A stretch of 64,000 nt of DNA from Nemertoderma westbladi. Taxonomy: Eukaryota; Xenacoelomorpha; Nemertodermatida; Nemertodermatidae. The position numbers and the translations under genes are program-made. Shown here piece after piece: positions 43,915-55,000 of the stretch. The first letter of the stretch is position 1. Each line of letters begins with the position of its first letter. The notes beneath the pieces were generated by a model. It was given only the letters and a program-made list of their open reading frames with translations. It made no database searches and was not told where the DNA came from. The DNA is taken from positions 1 to 64,000 of the forward strand of contig JAUCBJ010002551.1 of the NCBI GenBank assembly GCA_032718475.1, read 5' to 3'.

Positions 43915-44034
43915 TATACTAATATACTAGATATATGGTGGAGGGAAGTTTGAACGATGACATTGTATCTGTATGTAGAAGGTAGAAAGAGAGAATAATA
44001 GAGCTTACAGAAAAACGCTATTCAGTTCTTATAA
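43915..44034 (+). repeat. 3' LTR (shared part) of the Gypsy-type element
   Basis: 120 bp matching 39208-39327 with two mismatches. It is preceded by a purine run (GAACTGGGGGGGA, about 43902-43914) that fits a polypurine tract. It ends abruptly against minus-strand coding sequence. Confidence 0.7.
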
Positions 44035-46020
44035 CTTCGAACATCGGTTATGCAACCATGGACACGCCCCCATCCTGTGGCTCGACTCGCGGCAGTAGAG
44101 ACAACTAGTCCCTTTCTGGAATCGGAACAAACAGCTCCTTTCCTGGTGGGTCTGTCTCCCACAGTAGTCACAGCCAAGCACCAATGTCTCCCGCCCCACG
44201 TCGTCTTTCGTCCCAAGCGATCTCCGCGGTCTGTGGAGTCGCTGGTAGGCGAACTTCTGGACGTTAGTGTCCCTGTCTACGTCGATCTCCTCGCCCCTCT
44301 CGGGCATCATCTCCCCGAATACTACCTGTGGTGCCGTCCCCGGTTGCTCGCCCAACCTGATAGTGCTCCCCGCGAAATCCATCGCCGGTTCCTTGTGCAC
44401 CCAGGCCCGCTTGCCGGGTTTATCCCAGAAGGCCCTCGCCCCACTGGCCGTCACCACCCTCCCGCCAACCCAGTCCGTGTCCGAGTGGCCTATCCTCCCG
44501 ATGGGCGGCATCTCTCCGAACTCGTCATCATCTTCGTCCTCCTCTGGCAGTGGCTCCAACCCCGGTATCCCGGTGGATCCACTATGTCCCTTCCCGCCTT
44601 GGCTCTCGCCCGTAGCTCTCCATCCCTCTAGCTCCCCTAACTTCCTTAGCGGTTGGTCGCCTTCGGCGCCCGCTGGTATGGGCATCGCTTGCAACCCCGA
44701 CATCGACTGTTTCGGCGATCCCACCGTCCATCCCAGTTCTCGCCCTAGAGACTCCCCCGAACTCCCTGATGAAGCCCAACGAAGTTCATCTAAGCCCGCC
44801 TGTTCCTCGAAGCCGTAACTCTGCGTCCTGGCCTCCTCCTCCCTCTCCTCTGCTTCTATCCTTTCCCGTCTAGCGACTTCTTCCAGTCGCTTCGCCTCTC
44901 GTCTATCCGTCTCTAGCTCCTCCCATCTCTGATACGGCGTGTCTAGCTCCCCGTCTACCAGATGTCGGCTGTTGTAGTACACCGACTCGTCCTTCAGCCC
45001 CGGGTGGTCTACCAGACCGTTGAAAGCCGTCTTAAAGGCTCTTCTGTAGCTTAGGGGTGATCCCGATAACAGAAATGCCGCTGGTTCCCTCTCGATAACC
45101 ACGGTCATGAATAAGTTAAGCAGACTTATCATTATCCAATCCTCCTGCAGGATATATTGCTTCTGATATACCTTTATCGCTCCTCTTCGGAATTGATACA
45201 CCTCTTGCTTTCCCGGCCTCGCTCCCCACTTTAGCGAGTTCGCTAGTTCTGCTCCGTATTCCTCCCTGAACTTCCCCCAGTCCATCGGTTTGTGGCATAC
45301 GAGCCCCTAATAGCTGGCCCATTGCCACCGCTCCGCATTGGCCTGTGTTCCCGACTAGTCCCAACCCGTCTGGTGCTGTCATAGCCATGAAGACCTTCTG
45401 CATATCCAGGAGGTTGTTGGCGTCCGGACCGATGATTCTCTCTGCGTCCTCGCGAATCGCCGATCCCACTTTCGTCGTTGACTTCTCCCTCACTAGGACC
45501 TGCACCGCCCTCGGCAGCCGGTCCAACTTCGGCCCATCCTTCTTCCCATACGTTCCCAGGTCAAATAGGAAAATGTCCCCATTTGGCGCGGCCAAATGTA
45601 GGAGTATGGTCCTGGCCGATCCTGCCGATCCTCTCCTTGAACCCTCCTCGTCTTCCACAGTCCCTTCGTCGTCTAGGATCATGTATCCTCCCCTGTTGAC
45701 GGACTCTATGAACCTCTTCCAATCTTTCCTCGGTGACTCTCTCGCGTACTTCAGACCCCGAACTTCGCCTCGTCTCCTTTCACCACGTAGTGGAAATGCT
45801 CGAAGATCGCGTTGTCCAGCGACGGCATCCCGTAGGTCCCGACCAGCCGCTGTTCATGCATCTCCCTGAAGTGGTCCTGTAGCGCTCGTGCTGCGTGACC
45901 CTTTCCTAACCGGTCGTAGTATCCCCTCATCCTCTCTTCCGGATGCCTCTTGGTGAAGTCCACCAGTATCTCCTTTCCTCCTGACTCCGCCTTTCACTTC
46001 CTGATCAGTTTCCCCGCCAT
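44029..46020 (-). pseudogene. Damaged retroelement ORF: exonuclease-like domain plus two zinc knuckles
   Basis: Reading leftward from an ATG at 46018-46020, an in-frame TGA follows after eight codons. The frame changes near 45770 and again near 45290, and the last stop lies inside the Gypsy LTR, so the true end is lost. The middle third resembles a DEDD 3'-5' exonuclease of the WRN/DNA_pol_A_exo1 type: YMILDDEG (motif I, Asp-x-Glu), ILLHLAAPNGDIFLFDLG, KVGSAIREDAE (motif II) and LLDMQ. The third-motif Tyr/Asp near QYILQED is off by one residue. A charged, probably coiled-coil region follows, then two CX2CX4HX4C knuckles (CDYCGRQTHQERSC; CLYCRESSHRMGAC) near the end. The knuckles say gag-like retroelement protein. 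Whether it belongs to the BEL/Pao element on its right or to a separate element is unclear. Confidence 0.55.
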
Positions 46021-46604
46021 TTCGAACTCTCCCGAACGCTCACCTATAAGGTGGTGCCTTACCAAGGCGCAATATAAGTGAGTGATGCAGCTAGGATGGT
46101 CTGTACGGTCCGATAATGGCCTATTCCTTATCTAATTTTGCCTTATAGCCTAAATTCCTACTACTTAATTTTGAAGCTATTAAATGTACCCTAATTTGCA
46201 ATTTTGTCAGTTACTTTTATTATGTTCCAGAATAATTTCCCTACTGTTACCATAATTTGTAACTTTTTAGCCCTATTCTTATCTTATTTATTTAATTTTT
46301 TAATTTAATTCTACTGTGCTACTACTTACTATTACCTATGGATTATTCTAGTTCATAATCCACATTCTGACCTATCCTATGGGCCTGTGCAGTACAGCAG
46401 TATATGTCGCGTGGCCTACACGATCTATCCAACTGTACTCATATGCCCCCCTCTCGCTACTAACTGCTAAGTAATATCCATATTATACATATCCCTTCTA
46501 CCCCTATTACTAATCGGTACTACGTACCCTCTAACTCTTACTCTAATACCTCTAACTAGCGGTACTACGTACCCTCTAACTACTCTAACTCCACTAACTA
46601 ACGG
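46021..46604 (-). other. AT-rich non-coding DNA left of the LINE
   Basis: No ORF. It sits between the start of the exonuclease-like ORF and the LINE tail. Its right end (about 46525-46604) holds units of the GGTACTACGTACC tandem repeat that continues on the other side of the LINE. It could be an LTR or leader of a minus-strand element; this is not established. Confidence 0.4.
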
Positions 46605-46844
46605 TTTTTTTTTTTTTTTTTTATGCCTCCATCTCTTTATTCAAAAGAACGTAATATGTTGCCGTAGTAGTAGCACAAACTGATAAAATCAACGTACTGT
46701 ATTAAAGTTACAAAATTATTAAAATAGTTAATATTAAAAGAAGGTCCAATAAGTAGCATCAATAAGAAGTTATCATTTCTTTGTCCACCTTCTTTCTCCA
46801 GTTACACTATTGTTATCCATATTCGCGGCCAGTTACCAGAACCC

Positions 46845-48357
46845 TTAGATGTCCCCGTTTAACCCCTCAGTCGCCGCGCACTCCATCCCTATGTCACGGA
46901 AGGGTTGGATTAGGCGTTTCTGTTTTGGAGTCCTAACCCCCCGTAGACACATAATTGAAGACCGGAGAAGAGCGAAGTTCAACCGGGTTCTTATAAGGGG
47001 CACAGTCTTTGAATAGGGAGAGTTTCTCTTTTCGGATATTATAAGTGCGATCCGGTTTATGATGGCATGCGCACTTCGGCTGGCTCCACCCGTCGTCGCC
47101 ATGATGAAGGGCACGAATCCGGCGTGCTCGATCGAGTTCACTCGCTCCTCGTACTTTCTCCGCTTGTCGCCTTCGTGTTTTCTGTATGCGGAGGGAATGG
47201 AACGAGGGTTCGACGCGCATAGAGGGTTGAAAATCTTCACGTCGACGTAAATCCTTTCGAAACGACCTCCCCATAATCCACTGGCGGCGACATCGAGACG
47301 GGCGTCCGGTTCGCGGGTGGTGCCGGCCAACCGGAACTCCTCGCCTTCCACAGGTTGTAGGGTGGGCTCTACCTCAACATCGTGAGCTGCCTCGTTGAGG
47401 AGTTCGGCCAGGTAGTCCCTAATCTCATTGTGTCTTATGGTAGGGTAACCACCTGTCGGGCAATGGAGACAGTGTGAGATGTCGAATGGAATCCCGCAGA
47501 CACAGTGGGAAGGCAACCTGTCTGGCAGCCACCCATATCGCAAACACAGACTATCCCGGAAGGCTGTTTTATGTAGGGAAAATCCGTATTTTTGAATAGG
47601 GATGGCTGACAGCCATGCTGAGGCCCCCTTCTCGCAAGAAAGTGTACGGAGATACTTCGACTCGTAGGACAGCTGATCGTGAACTGTTTCACACTTGATC
47701 TTTCTAAGTTCTGCCCTCTCCTTCATTATTTCAGTGACGATTGGTCTCTGAGATTGCCGGTAACTTTCAGCTTCGACCCTCAAAGGTTCACAGATCCTAC
47801 GTGAATGTTCATAGCTGTGTCTTAAGTCGCCAGGTTGGTTTATGGCCATACCGCCCTCTTTCACTGGGAGGGCGAGTAGCTCCCTCTCTGTGTGCCCTGG
47901 TGGGGGCCGGCCTGTTAGTGAGGGAATCAAAGAGTCCACGATATATTGCTCTACACTGTCTAACTTTGCGGTGAATTCCGGGGTTGTCCGGGACAAGTAG
48001 TTAAATTTAGGCTGTAGACTGTAGATAAGACAACTATATGCGGGGTGTGGGGCCGTAACAGCAAACTCCTTCAACCTGGTCAGCTGGTCTATGAGTTGTT
48101 CAACGCGTTCTGTGAGGAACGTTTCGCATGCCCGGGGAGAACCTATCACCGAACCCAATACCCTGTAGCCATCGGTCAGTTGGACCCCAGTCCCAGCGAA
48201 TATATCCTCAGCTATGGCCCGATGTTCGTCTTTAACTATAAGGACAGACTTTTTGGCATTGGGGAAATACCCATACCCTGGGCCAATCATATTTACCTTC
48301 TCCCAGTAGGCTCTTAAACGGCGGAGGCGACCCGCTACATTTCCATCATCTGCAAAC
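46845..48357 (-). pseudogene. LINE ORF, C-terminal part: end of RT, zinc finger, endonuclease
   Basis: Continues the reverse transcriptase one frame away from the N-terminal part. The catalytic FADD box lies at about 48340-48357, then MIGPGYGYFPNAKKS. Downstream are a CX1CX7HX3C finger (CVCGIPFDISHCLHC), RHNEIRD, EPDARLD and YVDVKIFNP, matching the CCHC finger and PD-(D/E)XK endonuclease of R2-like elements, which nicks the target DNA. An ATG occurs at 48290, but the frame is open before it and the protein must start upstream. No damage was seen within this part. Confidence 0.75.
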
Positions 48358-51010
48358 CATTTTTTGTGATTGAAGGCTTGCTAGGGTGGTTCGCAGGCCC
48401 GTCGGCTGAAGGAGGAGACGGACCCGCCACAGACCCGTCGGCTTGAGGAGGAGACAGACCCACCACAGACCCGTCGGCTGGAGGAAGGGACAGACCCACC
48501 ACGGACCCGTCGGCTGGAGGGGGAGATAGACCCACCACAGACCCGTCGGCTGGAGGAGGAGACAGACCCACCACAGACCCGTCGGGTGAAGGAGGAGACA
48601 GACCCACCACAGACCCGTCGGCAGGAGGAAGGGACAGACCCACCACGGACCCGTCGGCTGGAGGGGGAGACAGACCCACCACAGACCCGTCGGCTGGAGG
48701 AAGGGACAGACCCACCACGGACCCGTCGGCTGAAGGAGGAGACAGACCCGCCACAGGCCCGTCGGCCGGACGAAGGGACAGACCCCCCACGGACCCGTCG
48801 GCTGGGGGATGAGACAGACCCATCACAGACCCGCTGGCTGGAGGAAGGGACAGACCCACAACAGGCCCGTCGGCTGGAGGTAGGGACAGACCCACCACGG
48901 ACCCGTCGGCTGGAGGAGGAGCCAGACCCACCACAGACCCGTCGGCTGGAGGAGGAGACAGACCCACCACAGACCCGTCGGGTGGAGGAGGAGACAGACC
49001 CACCACAGACCCGTCGGGAGGAGGAGGAGACTGACCCACCACAGACCCGTCGGGTGGAGGAGGAGACTGACCCACCACAGACCCGTCGGCTGGAGGAGGA
49101 GACAGACCCACCACAGACCCGTCGGGTGGAGGAGGAGACAGACCCACCACAGACCCGTCGGGTGGAGGAGACTGACCCACCGCAGACCCGTCGGCTGGAG
49201 GAGGAGACAGACCCACCACAGACCCGTCGGGAGGAGGAGACGGACCCGCCACAAACCCGTCGGGAGGAGGAGACAGACCCACCACAATCCCGTCGGGTGG
49301 AGGAGGAGACGGACCCACCACAGACCCGTCGGGAGGAGGAGACAGACCCACCTTAGACCCGTCAGGAGGGGACAGACCTAAACCAGACCCATCGGCCACC
49401 TTAGACCCGTCGGGTGGAGACAGACCCACCACAGACCCGTCGGGTGGAGGAGGAGACGGACCCACCACAGACCCGTCGGGAGGAGGAGACAGACCCTCCA
49501 TAGACCCGTCAGGACGGGACAGACCTAACACAGACTCGTCAGCCACCTTAGACCCGTCGGGAGGAGACAGACCCACCACAGACCCGTCGGGAGGAGACAG
49601 ACCCACCACGGACCCGTCGGGAGGAGACTGACCCACCACAGACCCGTCGGGAGGAGACAGACCTACCACAGACCCGTCGGGAGGAGACAGACCCGCCACA
49701 GACCCGTCGGGGGGAGACAGACCCACCAGAGACCCGTCGGGAGGAGACAGACCCACCACAGACCCGTCGGGGGGAGACAGACCCACCACAGACCCGTCGG
49801 GAGGAGACGGACCCACCACAGACCCGTCGGGAGGAGACAGACCCACCACAGACCCGTCGGGAAGAGCCGTACCACTTGTAGGATCTGGTTCAATCGCCAG
49901 AAGTCCCAGCTTCCTTATCATTGGTAGGGTTCCCACTCCATACATCGCCAGACCGATAGGATCCCCTTGTGTGGAGCCCTCCTTGGACCACATAACCTCG
50001 TTGTCGACAAATAACGGGGTTGGTTCCCGGTATGTATTTGTAAGGATCACGGATAGTATGGGACATATGTGGTGCGCGTTTAGCAGGGTTAACTTTCTAT
50101 TTAGGGCGTTAAATGCGTTTGAGGCGTCTATCAGTAGTATTCCTTCACATTCCGGGGATTCATATTTCTCCCGTAAGGAGTGTATAGCGTGTTCGGTACC
50201 TCCAATCTGTCCCACACATAACTGAGTATTACCGGCTATCCTCTCGAGGTCAACCTTAGCATAACTCATTATCGCTTTACCTATTATTCGCCGGAGCACT
50301 TCACCCACGCCGATGGGCCGAACACCAGGTGATTTATCGATCGGTACGAGTCTGCAGGCGTTAAACGCGATCGCACTCCGGGGATCGATATACTCGGTAG
50401 CGAGTCTCCTCGCCACTACCGCCACGGCGTTTCTTAAATCGTTTGATGTGTTGCTGAAGGCTGTCAGTATCCGCCGCCAACCATCGGCATCCAGGCCCGA
50501 AGGCCCGGGTGATCCATGGGTATGTAGCGCCGCAGAAAGGATGGCCTCGCCCTTTATCCCTTCAAAGACTACAGGGTGGAAGATTAGGGATTCCGCCCAT
50601 GTGTCTTCGATTAGTGAAGGATCGACTGGACCTGCAGGAGGATGTTTCTCCCGTAATATCTCTTTGACGGTTTTATCCCCGACCATTTCATTTAATCCCA
50701 TAGGCGAACCGCCTTTACCATTAGCTAAAACGTCCATAGCCGCTGCAATTCTGCCGGTATTCATCCTGGACACAAAATCTCGGCGTGGTTTATCAGCATC
50801 AGTTCGAGGAATGGGTTTAGTTCTTCGGACCTGGATCGCTCTCCCTTCCTCAACTAGAGCTGAAATATCGCCGGTTTCCCATAGTTCAAGTCTCCTCCTA
50901 AGGGTTTGGCTAATACTGGCAGAAGCCCCATAGCCTTCTGAAGGTTTGACGGCGGCCTGCAACAGGAGTTTCGGGGCCACCATAACGGCTAACAAAGCCA
51001 CACCTTCCAT
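48335..51010 (-). pseudogene. LINE ORF, N-terminal part: RT motifs with in-frame repeat expansion
   Basis: 891 codons. The first 370 or so carry RT motifs: RPIGVGEVLRRI, LIDASNAFN (motif A Asp) and STQGDPIGLAMY (motif B). Then come about 490 residues of PPDGSVVGLS-like repeats, and the frame ends at 48335 just as the FADD box begins in the -1 frame. The switch falls on A AAA AAT (plus-strand T run near 48361-48366). A one-base indel in this run is the simplest cause. In this family motif B is normally close to motif C, so the repeat is an insertion into the polymerase. Confidence 0.75.
48390..49870 (-). repeat. In-frame coding minisatellite (30-36-bp units) inside the LINE RT
   Basis: About 45 units of GACCCGTCGG followed by GAGGAGACAGACCCACCACA (plus strand). 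Units are 30 bp on the right, growing to 33 and 36 bp to the left by added GGA codons; all are multiples of three. A sub-block near 49370-49560 carries extra GCCACCTTAGACCCGTC pieces. The minus frame reads (P)PPDGSVVGLS and has no stop over 1.48 kb. Confidence 0.9.
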
Positions 51011-51076
51011 GTTGGACTTTTCGCCAAACGCTTTCAGGAGTTTTGTTATTGCTATTGTTAGTGTTAATAGTTTTTG

Positions 51077-51530
51077 CTAACTAACGGTACTACGTACCCT
51101 CTTACTACTCTAACTCCACTAACTAACAGTACTACGTACCCTCTTACTACTCTAACTCTACTAACTAACGGTACTACGTACCCTCTCGCTACTCTGACTC
51201 TACTAACTCCACTAACTCTCTCTACTAACTAACGGTACTACGTACCCTCTTACTAACCTCTAACTCCACTAACTAATGGTACTACGTACCCTCTTACTAC
51301 TCTAACTCCACTAACTAACGGTACTACATACCCTCTCACTACTCTGACTCTACTAACTCCACTAACTCTCTCTACTAACTAACGGTACTACGTACCCTCT
51401 TACTAACCTCTAACTCCACTAACTCCACCAACTCTCTCTACTAACTAACGGTACTACGTACCTCCTAACTAACTAACTGTTTTCGGTACTACGTACCTCC
51501 TAACTAACTAACTAATTCTAACTCTAATTA
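51077..51530. repeat. Tandem repeat with GGTACTACGTACC units
   Basis: Units of about 42-75 bp, each with GGTACTACGTACC, a near-perfect palindrome, followed by CTCTTACTACTCTAACTCCA-type sequence and ACTAACTAAC. The array continues at 46525-46604 beyond the LINE. It lies just after the BEL/Pao pol on the minus strand and may be part of that element's 3' end. Confidence 0.8.
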
Positions 51531-51633
51531 TTTTTATTTATTTTTATTTTTATGTGTGGGAAGGGCGTCTCGCCCTCAATCCCACCCCCCTCAGTCCAAA
51601 ACTTGGACGACTAAACTCCTCTCCAACTCCAAT

Positions 51634-52085
51634 CTAAGGTGCCCCTTCTAGTAGACAGCATTTCCCTACAGCTCTCCTGTAGGTTTTTCTGTCCTTCGCA
51701 CCTATCTTGCCACCTATCCGCACCTCTACCGATCGGACTCTTCCGTCCTCATCGGAGTAGGTGCCTACAACTCTCGCCAACCGCCACTGGTTGTTGATGA
51801 TAGTATCATCCGTAACGATTACGAGATCTCCCTCTCTTAACTCCCTATTTGGCCTCCTCCACTTGCTTCTTTTATGAAGCGTGGGTAGGTATTCCTCAAC
51901 CCATCTCCTCCAATACTCTGCGCTTATTGCTTTAGCGACTTTCCAACTTTGGCGGGAGTGTATGTCATCTGGGTCTACACCCCGCATATCGATGGTCGCT
52001 GGCCTTTCCATTAGAAAATGGCTGGGCGTCAGCACATCTAGTGATTCAGGGTCATCATTCTCCGGATATACAGTAGCTGTCTGCT
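51634..52085 (-). pseudogene. pol: BEL/Pao pol, C-terminal end of integrase region
   Basis: About 133 residues after an ATG at 52035, but the frame is the direct continuation of pol after a one-base loss near 52070. It has the TPSHFL and RREGDLV-like words of the C-terminal integrase-associated domain (DUF5641 type) of BEL/Pao elements. The frame ends at 51634. A purine-rich stretch (GACTGAGGGGGGTGGGA on the minus strand, about 51582-51598) follows and could be the polypurine tract. Confidence 0.75.
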
Positions 52086-55000
52086 ATTAATGATACCCTC
52101 ACACTTCGCAAGTACTGTTCTCAAGACGTCCTCTGTGACCATATGGGTGTTCATTAACTTCGTCATGAGACGCTTCGAACTGCCCACCAGTCTCTTGACG
52201 CATCCTAGTGTATGCGGTGCATACGGCGTCCTCCTCTCCCACTTTACTTGTCGTCGCCTTATGGCTGCCCTGACTTCCTCTCCTTCCAGAATGTCCAAGG
52301 CCTCTGCCATCTCGTTCTCAGCTCCCACAAAGTTGGTTCCGCTGTCGGAGTACATTACTGCGATCGTCCCACCTTTGCGGTCTCTAAACCTTTCTAATGC
52401 ATTAATGAATGCTGATGCGGTTGCATCTTGGGCGAGTTCTATCCCTACCGCCCGTGTGTTGTTATATACGAAGATAATACCATAGCGTTTCTCCGTGTGC
52501 CGCATCACTTTGATCTTTATCGGCCCGAACATGTCCACAACGCAATGCGTAAATGGCGGGTCGTGTTGTCTTACCCTACTCGCCGGCAGTGGTGCCATCT
52601 CCTGTATGGCTCGCTCCTTCTTCGCTCGTCGGCAGGTCTGGCACTGCCCCACTACCGCTTTTACCTTCTTTCTCAACTGCTTGACCCAAAAGGTCCTCCG
52701 TATCTCCGTAAGGGTTCGGTTGGTGCCCCCGTGCAATATCGATTTGTGGGAGTCCCAGATAATCTGGTGGACTATTGGCGATCCTGTGGGGATGATGATG
52801 GGCTTCGGTGGTACAACGATGCTGTTGTTGTAGCCCACCCTAGAGTTCATTACTAGAATCCCGTCATCATTAAGTTGTGGTGACAGCGTGATTAACTCGC
52901 TGTCCCGTCGAAGATGCTGTTGCTTACCGACGCGTTCCACCTCGTCGCCGTAGTTCTTCCGTTGTTCATAGCGGATGACTGCTTTGGCCGCTCCTTCCAG
53001 ATCTATGGTTGTCCTGATCTTCTTGCCTTTGCCAACTCCCGCGAGGAAATTCCCGAAGGATCTCCAGTACGCCACTAATTTCTTGGTCTTATACCAACTA
53101 GAGCTGTAGCTGAGGAGTTTATCCGTCGGGTTATCGCACAGTTCTTCTGGTTTAGGTTGCACGTCCCTTATCTCCCTCACCATCTGGGAGTATATCTCTT
53201 CTCCCTCTGAATCTCCTTCTTCTCCCTCTGATACTGCCTCTCCTGAGCCCGGGTCCACCTTTCTCATCGGTGGCCAGGCCTCCTTGTCGCTCAGAAACTG
53301 TGGCCCATGTTGCCACAATACCTCCTTTTTTAAGAATGTGTGGCGTACCACGCCCCTCGATAACAAGTCCACTGGGTTCTCGTCCGTTGGGCAGTAGTGC
53401 CACCTTTCCAACTCTGTGGTCGCCCTTATTTCGTCCACCCTATTCGCGATGAATATAGGGTATCTCGTCCTTTCGTTATGTAGCCAACCAAGCACTACCA
53501 TGGAATCCGTCCAGTAGTGTGTCTCCACTATGTTGGGAATAGTATCCACTAGGTAGGCTGTGGCCCTAACTCCTAGTCTCGCAGCTGTCAATTCTAGTTT
53601 GGGAACTGATGCTGAATCTGGCGGCGTTGACTTCGCTTTGCTAAAGGCCAGTCTGGGCTTGTGAGCCCCCTCTCGTTGTACTAAATAGAGTGCCGCTCCG
53701 TATGCCTCCAACGACGCATCGGAGAACATGTGTAAGTCCAGATTCGTCATGTTCCCATCCGGGAAATACACTCTTGGCATGCTGTATGTTCCCATCTTCT
53801 CCAAACCTTCTGTCCACTTACACCACTGTTTCTTGATCTCTTCTGGTACCTCTACGTCCCACTCATCCTTCAGTTTGTATACTCTCTTGAGTATCTGTTT
53901 CCCCGTGACTAATAGTGGGGATGCTAGACCTAGGGGATCGTATATTCTTGCTATGTATGACACATAGCCTCTCTTTGTGTGGATGTCTGCGCCCTCCTGG
54001 CTCAGCTGGTACTTCAGTTCATCTGTCTCTCTGTTCCACGCGATTCCCAGTGCCTTCTGTTGAGACTCTGTCCTCTTGTTCGCCATGTCCTGCCCTTTGG
54101 CTGTTGTGGGATTATCCATGGTCGATTCTGGTCTCTCGTCCTCTATCGCCTTGATAAATTCCTCCGAACTGGATTGGAATTTGGTCAGGTTAAAGCCGGA
54201 TCCTTTTAGGATGTCGCGAACCTCGCGCCCTGTGTCCAGTATCTCCTTAACCGTATTTCCAGACTCCATTCCGTCGTCTACGTAGAAGCCGCGTCGAATC
54301 ATATCGACGGCCCTAGTGCTGTATCTATCCTCCTTCCCCTTCACTGTATCTCTTACTGCCATAGTCGTCGTAAATGAAGACGACTTGGCTCCCATGTTCT
54401 GTACTACCATCTTGTACATCGGTATTGTCGACGGTTCTTCGTCGCCGTTGTACCATAAGAAGCGTTGACTGTCGCTATCCTCTTCCGTCACACGGACTTG
54501 GTTGAACATGCCTTCTATGTCACACATGAAGGCGTGTTTCCCATTTCTAAATCTAAGTAGGACCTCTATCCCTGAGTTGTATATGTTCGGACCTTCTAGT
54601 AGATAGTCGTTTAAGCATTTCCCGTTGGTCTTTGCCGATGCGTCAACTACCATCCGCAGTTTACCTTTCTTCGGATCTAAAGCCACGTGGAGTGGTAGGT
54701 AATACGTCCTATCCGTGTTTGGTTCGTCGACCGGTAACTCCACGGCCCATCCTTTCTCGACGTACTTCTTAATTGTTCTGTGGATGTACTCATTCTTCTC
54801 GGGGCTCCGTTTTAGTGTCTGCTTCAACTTACGAAGCCTCGTGAGCACCATCCCTTTATTATCGGGCAATGGTAGCTTTGGTAGCTTCCATACCATTCCT
54901 ATGGTATACCGCCCCTCGTCGCATTTCATAGACTCCTCTACGCTTTGTTGAGCCTGTTTGTCTTCCACCGGGGTCCCGACCCCGGTCTCCTTTAATCCTT

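Larger units (their letters stand above)
39208..44034 (+). mobile_element. Ty3/Gypsy-type LTR retrotransposon
   Basis: LTRs at both ends, gag with two zinc knuckles, then protease, reverse transcriptase, RNase H and integrase in that order, which is the Ty3/Gypsy order. A MITE (42312-42806) interrupts pol between RNase H and integrase. The visible LTRs differ at two of 120 positions, so the insertion is fairly young. No target duplication was found, and LTR identity stops at 44034 where minus-strand retroelement sequence begins. Confidence 0.85.
46605..51076 (-). mobile_element. R2-like non-LTR retrotransposon (LINE), 5'-truncated, with target duplication
   Basis: The 3' end is an 18-base poly(A) (T at 46605-46622) with an AATAAA signal just upstream. 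CTAACTAACGG occurs on both sides (46594-46604 and 51077-51087), an 11-bp target duplication. The ORF is open to the very 5' end, so the N-terminal region is missing. The coding part is reverse transcriptase, then a CCHC finger, then a restriction-like endonuclease domain, which is the R2-type architecture. It landed in the tandem repeat between the two blocks of minus-strand retroelement sequence. Confidence 0.85.

Noticed and set aside
44050-45869. Plus-strand Pro/Ser-rich ORFs opposite the exonuclease-like ORF
   Set aside because: Low-complexity shadows of a GC-rich minus-strand gene; no domain, and no splice or promoter support.
48586-49356. Plus-strand ORF of 256 codons rich in ETDPPQTRR
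   Set aside because: It is the complement of the LINE's coding minisatellite. The repeat length is a multiple of three, so both strands stay open.
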